Positions 13,301 through 22,500 of a stretch of 60,000 bases of DNA are shown piece after piece; positions within the stretch are counted from its first letter, which is position 1; every line of letters begins with the position of its first letter. The translations under genes were made by a program, and so were the position numbers. The notes beneath the pieces were generated by a model, which saw only the letters and a list, made by a program, of their open reading frames with translations, ran no database searches and was not told where the DNA came from. The stretch is from Owenia fusiformis (Eukaryota > Annelida > Polychaeta > Sabellida > Oweniidae): the NCBI GenBank assembly GCA_903813345.2, contig CAIIXF020000011.1, positions 16,663,754 to 16,723,753 on the forward strand. Direction: 5' to 3'.

Positions 13301-16216
13301 ACTGTCGGAATGCAGGATGTCTGTGCTCGAATAAATTCATATTAGCCCTATTTACACTACATGTGACATTCCACGACGTCTTGGCGAAAACGTATTAGAA
13401 ATATTATGTTGAGTTTACACCATGTTGATTTATGTTGATTTCAGTACAATTCTCCAAAAAATGTGAAAAGAGTGGTCGTTTTTATATCTCAGATTTACAT
13501 TACCAAAGATCTCCAAGACGACTTGTCATAATTTAGGAAAGTGATTTGAGACGTTCTCTCCTCTAAGGGTACTTTTAAAAGATATTATTTGAATTTTAAA
13601 TTCTTAAATTAGTTCACAGTTAAAGCCGCTCCGTCACAGCGGACAAAACAATTAAACATTATTTTTTATACAAAATATTAAAAATACCCAATACATCAAG
13701 ATCTCATTAATACCTTCAGAGTTATGCTGAAAACATATGTGACTATTATCGTGTCACTACATGTATATCGTACCATTAAAAAGAAATAAAAGAAATGGTA
13801 CATTTTGGAGTATGATACTAAGGCGCCGTTTTCAATAGCTTTTACTCTTAGCGTTGTTGGACTTCAAACAGATGTTAAAATTACCCGAAAATTATATATC
13901 CATTGCATGGAGTAAGTTATTTTCTATGGTATAGCGAAACATAGGAGTAACAAGGTACAGGACGTGAACGAGATCACACCATCAAATAGGCAGACACTAT
14001 GAACCAGGAAAACTGTTCTCCTATTGTGTTTACAAATTTCAAGAACAAGAAAACAAGATGGCCGCCCAAAAGTTAATCAGCTCTAGTACTTGATATCCTC
14101 TATCATTTGTGTAAATTTGAAGGAAATCCGATGAGCGGTTTTCCTGAAATGGCGATGACAAGATTTTTCGAAAAACCTTCAAAACGGCCACCACAAAACA
14201 AGATGGCCGCCCAAAAGTTAATCAGCTCTAGTACTTGATATCCTCTATCATGTGTGTAAATTTGAAGGAAATCCGATGAGCGGATTTTTTGAAATAGCGA
14301 TGACAAGATTTTTCGAAAAATCTTCAAAATGGCTGCCAGAAAACAAGATGGCTGCCCAAAATTTAATCAGCTCTAGTACTTGATATCCTCTATATCATTT
14401 GTGTCAATTTGAAGGAAATCCAATGAGCGGTTTTCCTGAAATGGCGATGACAAGATTTTTCGAAAAACCTTCAAAATGGCAGACAGAAAACAAGATGGCC
14501 ACCCAAAAGTTATTCAGTTCTAGTACTTCATATGCTCTATCATCTCTGCGAATTTGGAGAAAATCTGATGAGCAGTTTTCCTTAAATGGCGATGACAAAA
14601 AGCGGGACGATCACGACCACGACCACGACCAGTATGACGACTACATGTATATCCCACCTATGGTGTGATAAAAAAATAAATTGCGTGGGTTTCTTAGTGG
14701 TTCTATGGAAAATAGCTCGCTCCGTCACAGCAGACAAATTTTTTGATACCAGCCTGAGGGGTCATTCATCAAGCTATCGCAACACGTCGCAAGCCTGCGA
14801 TGTCGCAAGGGCCCTTTTTAGCGATTACGACTCATCAATCTCGTGCGACTGCGATCGGTAGAATTTCCTGCTGCGTCGCAGTGAAATACCCCTAAAATGG
14901 CCCAAATTTAAGCGTATATACATATATAGGGGTTATGCACTGGGAGGTTTTGGATACAGGGAATATCCCGAGAGATATACAATATATCAATATATACCGA
15001 GGGAAGATGTATTGTATATCCCAAGGGATATTCCATGTATCCAAACTGACCGTGCATAACTGGTGTATCTCATACTTGAGTGGCTTTAGGGTAGATATAA
15101 CCTTTTCCACCTTTTTCAAATGACAAGATATTTATATTTAACATTTGCGTAATATTCTTTTTGTTCAATACAATGAAATTGTAACATTTAAACTTAAAAA
15201 AATTAAATTATAAAATTAAAAAATTAAAACTTTTGATAATTAAACTTTTTTAAACTTTTGAAAAATTCCCGGGAGCGGGATGGATATATTATATCTGCCC
15301 GCATTTGGCCTGGAGCGGGACATATACAATATATCCTGCCCACTCCTCAGATACGATATATATTCCCGGGTGATATCTACCGCAAACCCACTCAAGTATG
15401 AGATACACATATATGCATTATGTTTAACATGTTTGTGATGCTATCAAAAACAGCTAGTTTTCGGCTTGTATTTTTAAGTACTTCACCGTGCGACCAGTCG
15501 CAGTGATTGTGCGTTACACGTGGTTTGAACCCACGTGGCTGTACCCACTCAGTATCCATCAATATCATATTGTCAACCTTGCATGACGTGTTTAATCGTC
15601 TATTAGCAGCGTTTATTCGTTCAAAATGGCGCAACTGATGGTTGATTTCAACCGCAACACTCTGCCTAGAGAACGCGTATTTAGAGATCGTACAGATCTT
15701 CTTCAAATATACGCTGATGTGGACCTAAATATTTTGCGATATCGCATGCCTAGGTTAACCATTATAAAACTTTACGAAATGATACAAGAGGATCTCGAAA
15801 GGATAACAAACACGTGTACAAGCACGTGCACGTAGACATCGCAGACTGCGATTTGTTAATGAATAGGTCGCAGTCGCAGTCACTGCGACATCGCACGGTG
15901 GTCGCAGTGTCTGCGACGTCGCAGTGATTGCGATAGCTTGATGAATGACCCCTCTGTGTGAGCAAGGACGTCAACGAGGTTGACGTCCTTGGTGTGAGTG
16001 AAAGTGAAAAAACTTACCAATCAATTCTGCGATTGCTGAAAACGGCCAAGTGTGGCTTGTTGCATTTGCTGCAAGATAACTAGGTGCTGTCTACAAGTAG
16101 AAAATACATACATGTACAATTCTACAAAACTTCGAAGATAAAATCACACTGATTCCATCAAAATTTACGCTTACCCTTGATAATCGAACACCCCGGGAAA
16201 GTGCACAATCTACCAT
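1352..16216 (-). CDS. MORC3-like: MORC-family GHKL ATPase (MORC3/4-like), 5' eight exons, 3' end outside window
   Basis: Exons in gene order: 16216-16175, 16090-16018, 9307-9175, 8486-8269, 6770-6623, 5782-5644, 2764-2633, 1480-1352. All have GT-AG junctions and the phases join into 338 codons with no stop. The start has a good context (aaaATGG). MORC proteins are nuclear ATPases that dimerise on chromatin and silence or compact it. The GHKL N-box is AELIDNAYDP, with likely catalytic E36 and Mg-binding N40. The G1 box is DDGAGM (68-73) and the glycine-rich lid is [11 protein letters not shown] (98-108). [10 protein letters not shown] and the S5-fold part ([26 protein letters not shown]) follow in the family order. 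The CW zinc finger and coiled coils expected downstream lie beyond the left edge, so MORC3 versus MORC4 cannot be settled. Intron 2 (6.7 kb) and intron 6 (2.9 kb) are filled with mobile DNA. Confidence 0.93.
1570..2170. repeat. dispersed repeat, copy 1 (second copy near 36540)
   Basis: The text from 1578 ('caccattcaaaagtttgtg', then 'gcagggagggtggggaattt') recurs with few changes at about 36546. Both copies are followed by repeated pieces of the type 'cccaggggtaggaatttg' (around 2040-2150 here). It lies in MORC intron 7. No coding potential seen; element class unknown. Confidence 0.6.
3051..3208. repeat. 64-bp tandem array, left part (split by the LINE)
   Basis: About 2.5 units of the 64-bp repeat also found at 5174-5643. 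Anchor 'ttctacttcaag' occurs at 3053, 3117 and 3180. The third unit is cut at 3208, where the LINE starts. On the minus strand each unit holds a copy of the MORC exon 6 end and its splice donor. Confidence 0.93.
3209..5054 (+). CDS. partial LINE reverse transcriptase ORF
   Basis: About 615 residues remain open. The visible part starts in the RT palm region. [13 protein letters not shown] follows, then the catalytic YADD at 3477-3488 (in [11 protein letters not shown]), the thumb-like region, and a C-terminal zinc-knuckle pattern CEFC...H...C near 4757-4810, as in L1/Tx1-clade elements. The endonuclease and the start of the RT domain are missing because of 5' truncation. An in-frame ATG at 3177 lies in the flanking tandem repeat and is not the element's own start. 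A working protein is unlikely. Confidence 0.9.
3209..5173 (+). mobile_element. 5'-truncated L1/Tx1-like LINE with poly(A) tail and target duplication
   Basis: A non-LTR retrotransposon insertion. It starts abruptly inside the reverse transcriptase domain, carries a long ORF, an AATAAA at 5133-5138 and an A-tract ending at 5173. The 18 bases before it (3191-3208) and after it (5174-5191) match with one difference, as expected for a target-site duplication made by target-primed reverse transcription. It is antisense to MORC and splits the 64-bp array. The truncation and tail show a dead-on-arrival copy; the open ORF and fresh flanks suggest recent insertion. Confidence 0.93.
5174..5643. repeat. 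64-bp tandem array derived from the MORC exon 6 donor
   Basis: About seven more units with anchors at 5227, 5290, 5354, 5418, 5482, 5546 and 5610, and the same anchor in the exon itself at 5674. Spacing is 64 bp except one unit of 63. On the minus strand each unit is 39 bp matching the last 13 codons of MORC exon 6 (5644-5682) plus 25 bp of the following intron, including the gtaggt donor. Identity between units is high. Confidence 0.95.
6906..6955. repeat. perfect 14-bp stem hairpin
   Basis: 'gtgacatcagcggg' at the left is matched by 'cccgctgatgtcac' at the right, around a 20-base AT-rich loop, in MORC intron 4. Probably the core of a small palindromic element extending over about 6790-7000. 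Confidence 0.7.
7082..7212. mobile_element. 131-bp MITE with perfect 23-bp inverted ends
   Basis: The left end begins gtattatacaaatagtgact (23 bp in all); the right end is its exact reverse complement at 7190-7212. There is no coding capacity. It sits in MORC intron 4 beside the 6906-6955 hairpin; the two may belong to one larger element. Confidence 0.75.
7640..8180. repeat. degenerate tandem repeat in MORC intron 4
   Basis: Three to four diverged units of roughly 120-150 bp. Each has an 'aaaatggccgcc'-like core near 7690, 7950 and 8100, followed by 'ttaacatttac', 'gcctaaaaactaatcagttc' and 'aaactttcatac'-type text. Resembles the blocks at 600-1240 and 14040-14600 in having an ATGGCCGCC core. 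Confidence 0.55.
10587..10724. mobile_element. 138-bp near-perfect palindromic element
   Basis: The left arm at 10587-10646 and right arm at 10663-10724 are reverse complements over about 60 bp with few differences, around a loop of about 16 bases. It could fold into one long hairpin. No ORF. In MORC intron 2. Confidence 0.8.
10725..11016. mobile_element. MITE with about 20-bp inverted ends, abutting the hairpin
   Basis: 'ttatatcactgtctagct' near 10729 is matched by 'agctagatagtgatataa' near 10994. The interior has shorter inverted pieces such as 'ggatatcgctagatatct' and 'atatcgccagatatccca'. It directly abuts the preceding palindrome, so the two may be nested. Confidence 0.65.
11299..11380. 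repeat. short tandem repeat, about 2.5 units
   Basis: Units built on 'aagtataccgaaaaacgttg' and 'ataatgctgat', with a period of about 31 bp. Lies immediately left of the nested MITE at 11393. Confidence 0.8.
11393..11934. mobile_element. MITE (about 130 bp when empty) split by a foldback element
   Basis: The ends are inverted ('taaagcttgca' at 11399; 'tgcaagctta' near 11918, continuing to 'aattccct'). The same element without the central insertion is found at 51189-51313 in opposite orientation. Matching pieces on the two sides of the insertion are 'gcatataaaatcgaaa...gaccaatcg' and 'caaatgcatcgcctaaatat'. Confidence 0.85.
11451..11860. mobile_element. 410-bp foldback element with about 205-bp arms
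   Basis: Almost the whole element is one inverted repeat. It begins caagcggtcctaact, ends agttaggaccgcttg, and the centre is 'ccccagctgttagaaggcc' meeting 'ttcttacagctgggg' near 11655. It is flanked by CTATA on both sides (11446-11450 and 11861-11865), a likely target duplication; the empty relative at 51189-51313 has one copy of the site (ccata). No ORF. Confidence 0.88.
12465..14756. mobile_element. 2.3-kb element with long, interrupted inverted ends
   Basis: The outer arms (12465-12545 and about 14680-14756) begin and end with 'caggctggtatc' / 'gataccagcctg'. The inner arms (about 12592-12890 and 13620-13920) are about 300 bp, mostly matching as reverse complements. The 17-bp motif gtcSgctgtgacggagc occurs at 12489 and 12856, and inverted near 13626 and 14718, so each arm carries it twice. 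The centre (12890-13620) has no recognisable transposase. The right arm holds about 760 bp not present in the left, mostly the tandem block at 14040-14600. Probably a non-autonomous DNA transposon. Confidence 0.75.
14040..14600. repeat. tandem repeat, about 3.7 units of roughly 145-155 bp
   Basis: Each unit contains 'aaacaagatggccgccc', 'aaaagttaatcagctctagt', 'acttgatatcctctatcat' and 'ccgatgagcggttttcctga', then 'gcgatgacaagatttttcga'. Cores lie near 14055, 14200, 14345 and 14490. A short 'cacgaccacgaccacgacca' run follows at 14611. It fills the extra part of the right arm of the surrounding element. Confidence 0.85.
14931..15060. mobile_element. 130-bp palindrome nested in the Harbinger-like element
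   Basis: The left arm 14931-14987 ('ggttatgcactgggaggttt...') pairs with 15006-15060 ('...gtgcataac') with several mismatches, around a short loop. No ORF of its own. Confidence 0.75.
15061..15408. mobile_element. about 350-bp MITE nested in the Harbinger-like element
   Basis: 'gtgtatctcatacttgagtg' at 15063 is matched by 'cactcaagtatgagatacac' near 15389, and the inversion continues inward ('gtagatat' / 'atatctac'). A second inner palindrome with 'attcccggga' and 'tatcccgggaat'-like text lies at 15265-15370. Confidence 0.75.
15626..15835 (+). pseudogene. Harbinger-type transposase N-terminal fragment
   Basis: A 69-residue ORF with [18 protein letters not shown] and [18 protein letters not shown]. 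This resembles the N-terminal region of HARBI1-like transposases, where an RVFRDR-like stretch precedes a helical 'RYR..R..I..L' region. It ends in a stop after a short repetitive cgtgtacaagcacgtgcacg stretch. The catalytic DDE part is absent, so this is a relic. Assignment is by remembered family pattern and is moderate. Confidence 0.55.
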
Positions 16217-16568
16217 TTTCACACCACAGTTTTTCTTTTGTTTTCTCCTAGAAAGTATTCGGAAGCTCGTCTTGTAGAGAAATTGTAGTTGAACATTTCG
16301 TGTTTATCTGCAGCATGTCTAGTGCCATATAATTTTGAGCAGTTTTCGGATTATAATCGACCATTCGATCTGATTTCATACCTTTGACAGATAGTGCCCG
16401 CCATAGATAATATAACTGTGGTGTGACATTGCCGGAACACATTTCCGGTTCATGCTTTCGCTTGTTATTGTTCGCAGGATTACAAAAACAACGCAAATTC
16501 AACATATATTTGAGAAGGTTAACGTACATTTCAGAACCAAACAAGTACAGGAACGTACTGTGACAAAA
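16217..16568. promoter_or_regulatory. probable bidirectional promoter between MORC-like gene and APEX1
   Basis: Only 352 bp separate the two divergent start codons. The stretch has an inverted pair of ETS-type cores, CCGGAA at 16432-16437 and TTCCGG at 16443-16448, and several CpGs around 16330-16480 in otherwise CpG-poor DNA. There is no clear TATA box at a useful distance from either start. Transcription starts cannot be read from sequence. A minus-strand ORF across this stretch is treated as chance. Confidence 0.6.
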
Positions 16569-19500
16569 ATGCCTCCTAAAAGAAAGGTTAGTTTTACATT
16601 GAGAAATCATAAAGTCCAATGCTGCTTTTTCTTTCCGACTCTCGCCGGTCAATCTTAGACGTCAATATTAGGCCTACATTGCATGTACATTGACACTAGT
16701 ACGCATGCAAAATATATGATATGTTGGTATGGTTGTGGTTAGGATAAAAATGTGTAGCCTTTAATTTATACTTGTTTGAAGTGTAATGACCTGAGGTAGC
16801 TCCCCGGCTACCTTGGGGAAGCTGTAAAGTGGGGCTCTGTAAAGTCAGATATAGTTCAACTTTGTTAAGCTCAATAACGGCGTTCTTTACTATTAGGAAT
16901 TTTCTTGAGGCCGTTCCATTAGACGTACATGTCAGATAAGAAACGAGGCCCACACGTTTTAGGTCTAATATTGTTGATACAGACATTCTGAAAGGTGCAT
17001 GCTATACATGTAGCCTTAGACTGTATCCTTCGTCTGAATAAATTCAGAACGAATATTATACTTGGTCTGTTCGATACATACTAATCCTAGCCTAGAGCAC
17101 CTGTATGTTATCCCGTGCCAGGACTACATGTATAGTCCTGTAACAAGCGCATTCTTTTGCCTGTACGATTACAACTTGGGAGAATTATCTATGCCCCTTA
17201 CATTTAAGATACCTACTTCAATAGATTCCTGGGTATTTTAGCATTCTTTTCGTGTAGTTGAATCCACAATTGTTTGGGTATATCGGCAGAATGGGAACAT
17301 TTTTCTTTTTCATTGAGAGATATTCCATCACTTTCCAAGATGGCGGTTGGATTTAAAAGGGGAATCCCCGTTTGACTGACCCGGAAGTGGCCCGGATAAC
17401 CAATAAATGGAAGAATTTGACGGTTTAAATAAGTTAAATATTACACGCAAATATTGCGATCAAAAACGAAAATTTCTTTGTTCTGCCGATAAACCCAGAC
17501 AATTGTGGATTCAACTACACGAAAAGAATGCTAAAATACCAAGGAATCTATTGAAGTAGGTATCTAAGTGTAAGAAGCGTAGAAAATTCTCCCATGTTGT
17601 AATCGTACAGGCAAAAGAATAAGACGTTCGCAGGACTGAAGTCCTGGCACTGGATAACCTGTATGTGCACTGTGTGGGAATCAGATCAATGCCCGCTCTA
17701 CTGCTGTAATGCAGTTAGCAAATTGCTATCAAGTGTGTTTCACCATCCCTGAAGGATTATGCTCCTCGTCAAGCAGGATATACACAAAAATAAAGGGTTA
17801 GACATGCTATATGTTGCAAGACTTATGCCTCTCTATTTATTCAGTTTTTAACATAATTTCTTTTGCATTGAACATTTCAGTCAGATGGTGCTGAGGGTGA
17901 TGCTCCAAAGAAGAAAAATAACTGGGTTAGAGATCATATTGCTGACGTGACACAGTTAGACTTTGCAAATTCATCAAAAAGTAAAGAAGATAAACCATGG
18001 AATCTGAAGATTGCAACATGGAATGTCAATGGAATACGGGCGTGGAGTGAGGTATGTATTCTTTTGAAGTTATGGTAGTTAATGAAAACACAGAATTAAA
18101 TCCAGTGCTAAGGGCTGATGTGAAAAAGTCAGTCCACCCCAGTCGGGATCGAACCGACGACCCCTCGCTTACAAGGATAATATATGGGAGCTAGGGTGAA
18201 ATTAGTAAGCTGCGATTTTAGGACACCATACATAAAGTGAGCACATCAAATCACCCAGCCATAATACTCATTCAGATTGTATTGAAATTCTTTCCATAAT
18301 AAGAATTTTTAATCATTATATTTATTTGCTTTATTGTGAATTATATACTCATTTATGATGTATAAATGAATTCTAGTAAAATAATGTCATCTGAATCGTC
18401 ACTAATGTGCTACATGTATATCGTTCCTCTTGTGCTCTCTAATTGTGGCTCAACCATACCTCAATTGCCTTCATGCACATGAGTACCCACTTTGCAAATT
18501 ATCAATGATCATAAGTAGACATGTACATTACAACACAAGGTCACATTTGAATACATTTTGATTTTCTAGAAAAACTGCCACTCTTACATCAAACATGAGG
18601 ACCCAGATGTGTTCTGTGTGCAAGAAACCAAATGTGTTAAGGAAAAGATCCCCAAAGAAATTGAAGTCGAAGGTAGGGTTAAGCCATCCATTTCACTGAA
18701 TGTTAATGGAAACATTTTATTTGGAATGTTTATCTTGATTTATTTCACCAGTTATGATAAGTAAATCACCAAAATGTGTTCTCATATCAATCGTTAATGC
18801 AAGCTATCCAGCATTCTTCCAAAGATTTTCCTTAAAGGTCCCATGCACACCTTGAAAATAGGAAGGTCAGAATGCCAGGATGAATTCAACTGAATCACTG
18901 GTCGGCAAACATATGTCCCCACTGTTATCAGTTGATGTTAAGCTGGGAAAAGTCCTGCCTCTAATATACATAATATACATGTATTTGAAGGGGAATATTT
19001 GTTTATTACCACTTTAAATTCCAAATTATGCCTTTGAAGTAACATGAAATCATTGGACTTACTGTTTTATTAAAAAAAATCCTTGAAAGTGATAGATATG
19101 ATTTGTAAACAGTGAAATGTAAACAGTGATAAAGAGATGAAATCGTCAACAACATTGAGTGTCAATGACAGTGTTATAAATAATTATATACATAAACATA
19201 CTCCACCCACCAGAATTATTTTGATATCCCTATGCTGTATTCAGTACACATTTATTTGATTCATGTCTTAATCAGTTGTTTACGATCTTTGTATTCATGT
19301 TCTCTGAAGTGTAGAAATAAATCTTTTCAGTGTAATAAAGGGAGAATAGGACAAATATAGCTGTGAATTTTCCATAAAGGGACAGTCTTATAAAGAAAGC
19401 AACTGTTCTCTAAATAAAGAGACATACTGTCTTACAAAGAAGCATTTTTTCAATAAAGGGAAAATCAACAAGGGACAAAATTGTAGCACTTAACCATTTT

Positions 19501-22500
19501 AGGTGTTAAAGTGGCCTATAACCTTCTGAAGAACACTTTTAAGATCCCTTTTGGAAAAGTACCAAACCTACATGTATAATAAAAATATACCACCATTGTT
19601 TGTATCTATTAAGCCATTTCAGGATAACGCTAGTGCATAATTAATGTTTTCAGGATATCACTGTTACTGGCTATCTGGAGATAAGGAAGGGTATTCAGGG
19701 ACAGGCCTCTATACAAAGAAAGAACCACTGAATATCACATATGGACTAGGTAGGTCTAAATTGTAAAGAAAATATTTAATTGAAAGGATGTGCATCATAT
19801 CAATGCCCAAAATATATTTTGGCCGAAGTATTTTGTAGGGCCTCAACTAATGGGGCTTTTTAGGTCATTACTTGGCCTTTTTGGGCCTTTTTAGGGCAAA
19901 TCATCAAAAATATGGATTAAACACAAATTTGGGCCCAATTTTGGAATTAAGGATCCCCAAAAATTTTCACTGCAATAGTGGAATATTTTTTCCTGATTTG
20001 AAATGCGGGTCCCTCCTTAAAGTTAGCTTCTGGATCCGCCAGTGCGATGGGACATTTTATAGCATTTTTGACATCAGCTGTCAATTTCTTATGGCTCTTT
20101 TGAAAAATGGTGGCGATTTCTATGTGTGTTATTTTATGATTTGTTTTGCCTTAATTATCAAAATTTCTGAAAGTACCATTGAAAATGAATTTTTATTTAT
20201 TTGCAGGTATAGAAAAACATGATAAAGAAGGCAGAGTAATAACAGTCGAGTTTGATGACTATTACATGGTGACAGCGTGTGAGTTGTTTTTATATTTTGT
20301 TTAATGTCCATACTGCTTTTTGACATATTGTATTGTATTTTGTTTACCACCAATGAAGGTGAGCAATACCTCTTGGGTATATCCAATGTATATATACGGT
20401 CATACTTAACGCATTATCATGGAAGGCAGATCCAGAAACCCCTCCTTGAAGGAGCCTGGTGTTTTTTATGTGCATTCATACATAGGCATACAAATACACA
20501 CCACAGCCTTTTTTACGAGTCGTGGACCACTCAGTCAAACACTCTGAAGTACTTTACCCAACAAGCAAAGTGCCTGAACCGGGGATAGAATGTGTAATTG
20601 GTACATGTGCTTACCGCTGAGCTATACGGGTGGGATATGCCTTGTATAAATCTCTTATTGGAATGCCTTGAGGCTGAGTTGTCTAAAATTGAGAATGGGC
20701 GAAAAAGAACTCTAAAGTTAAGCTAACATGGAGAATAGAAAAACTCTCACAGTCTCACAACTCACATACATATAAATGTATGTTACATGTATCAAACTCA
20801 GGTTGAGGCCTGCCAAGGTCACAACCCAAGTTTAACATATATATTTTTAGATGTACTAAACTGGAGTAGAGGTCTCTCAAGGTTAGAGTTCTTCGCGACT
20901 CTTAACATTTCACATATACTCGTATCAGTGATTTCTCCAGGATATTTCTTAACTCGGTGTTAATCCTCATTTAATCTTTTTTTGGTCAAAATATCTCAAT
21001 AGATGCAGAGATTTTCAACTGGAGGGCATGTAATTTTAAGATTTTAATTGGGTGCTACCGTATCTGCCCTGTCAACCCTCACACATTAGGCGTGATTGTC
21101 ACGCATTTGCTGGAAAAATTGAAATCAAGCATCAATTTTGCGTGATTGCTGAAATGTCACGCAAATCATGCATTATGTTGATATTTAAAAAAAATCTGCA
21201 TTCCGTTCGGACTATTACGCGAATTCCGTATGTGTCATGCATTTTGTTCGAAATAGGTTGATATGTCACGTATTTGCCTCGAAAATCTTTGAACCTAGTT
21301 GCTCAGTTGCTTTAGTATATATTTGCAGTGAACTTAAGTTGTGATCTTCCAAGTTTTAACTTAACCTCACAACTTTTACATCATGTATTTTTAGATGTAC
21401 CAAATTCAGGAAAAGGCCTAGTAAGGATAGATTACCGTACAACAGAATGGGATCCTGACTTCAGACAATACCTCAAAGACTTGGATCAAAAGAAACCAGT
21501 TATTCTGTGTGGGGATCTAAATGTAGCACACCAGGAAATAGGTATGATCAGAATAAACTCATCCAGCCTCATTCACATGCATTGACGATATTTTAGTCCT
21601 AAGATGGCAGGGGAAAAACAAGCACTGGGTTTTATTATATTAGTACAAAAGCACAAAACAGTGTACATCCTTTAAATGAAGCATTCATTCAAACATGTTA
21701 TTTTTGAAACCAACCATAAATTGCCTCATTGAACAGGAGCAATTACCAAATCACAGAATTTCGTTCCAGATTTAACTCACAAATCTCCCTCTCTGATCTC
21801 ATTCAAAAATCTCCTTCTCTGATCTCCCTCACAGATCTCCTTTTGAATTCTGATTGTCCTCAAAAATCTCCTTTTCTGATCTATAAATCTCCTTCTCCGA
21901 TCTCCTTCACAAATCTCATTTTCTGGTCTCCTTTACAAATCCCTTTTCTGATCTCCCTCACAATTCTCTCTCTCTGATCTCCTTCACAAATCTCCCTTTA
22001 AATCTCCTTCACTGAACTCAATCACTTACTTTTCATGGTTAATGTTTTATTTTTTATAATTTTTTTATATTTATTCACAGTTAAATTTTGTTTACAGTAT
22101 AATTCATTTCATAGTCACTTATATAAATATAAAACCTAAAGATAAGGAATGGTACAGGGGGCACCCATCAAACATAAAAATACTTTAAAAAGTGAGAAAT
22201 CTTTTATGAGTTGCTATTACAAGGAAAATAAATTATCGGCCTCTCTTCACTGATCCAATTTCCCTCACAGACATCTCTCTTTCAATGTTCAATCCAGTAT
22301 AATGTAACAATGTTCCAGATCTGAAGAATCCCAAAGGCAACAAGAACAAAACTCCAGGCTTCACAGACAAAGAAAGAGAGCAGTTCACTTTGTTGTTGAA
22401 AGATGGCAACTTCATCGACACTTTCAGGCACCTCTACCCAGACAAGAAGGAAGTCTACTCATTCTGGACCTACATGATGAATGCCAGGGCTAAGAATGCT

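Larger units (their letters stand above)
14757..15953. mobile_element. 1.2-kb PIF/Harbinger-like element at the tip of the long-TIR element
   Basis: The inverted ends start 'aggggtcattcatcaagct' and end 'agcttgatgaatgacccct' (about 26 bp each). They are flanked by CTG on both sides (14754-14756, 15954-15956), a 3-bp target duplication as usual for PIF/Harbinger. Subterminal DNA is rich in 'gtcgcagt' and 'tgcgac' motifs on both sides (14775-14880, 15840-15935). Only a transposase fragment is left inside; most of the interior is two further palindromic elements. Confidence 0.8.

Noticed and set aside
16248-16652. 134-codon minus-strand ORF between the two start codons
   Set aside because: It overlaps the APEX1 first exon and the shared promoter in antisense, has no splice context and no recognisable motif. 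Chance ORF.
18126-20632. tRNA genes in APEX1 introns
   Set aside because: Only the T-arm (18126-18200) or A-box plus weak B-box (20520-20632) are kept. No full cloverleaf forms, so these are SINE pieces.
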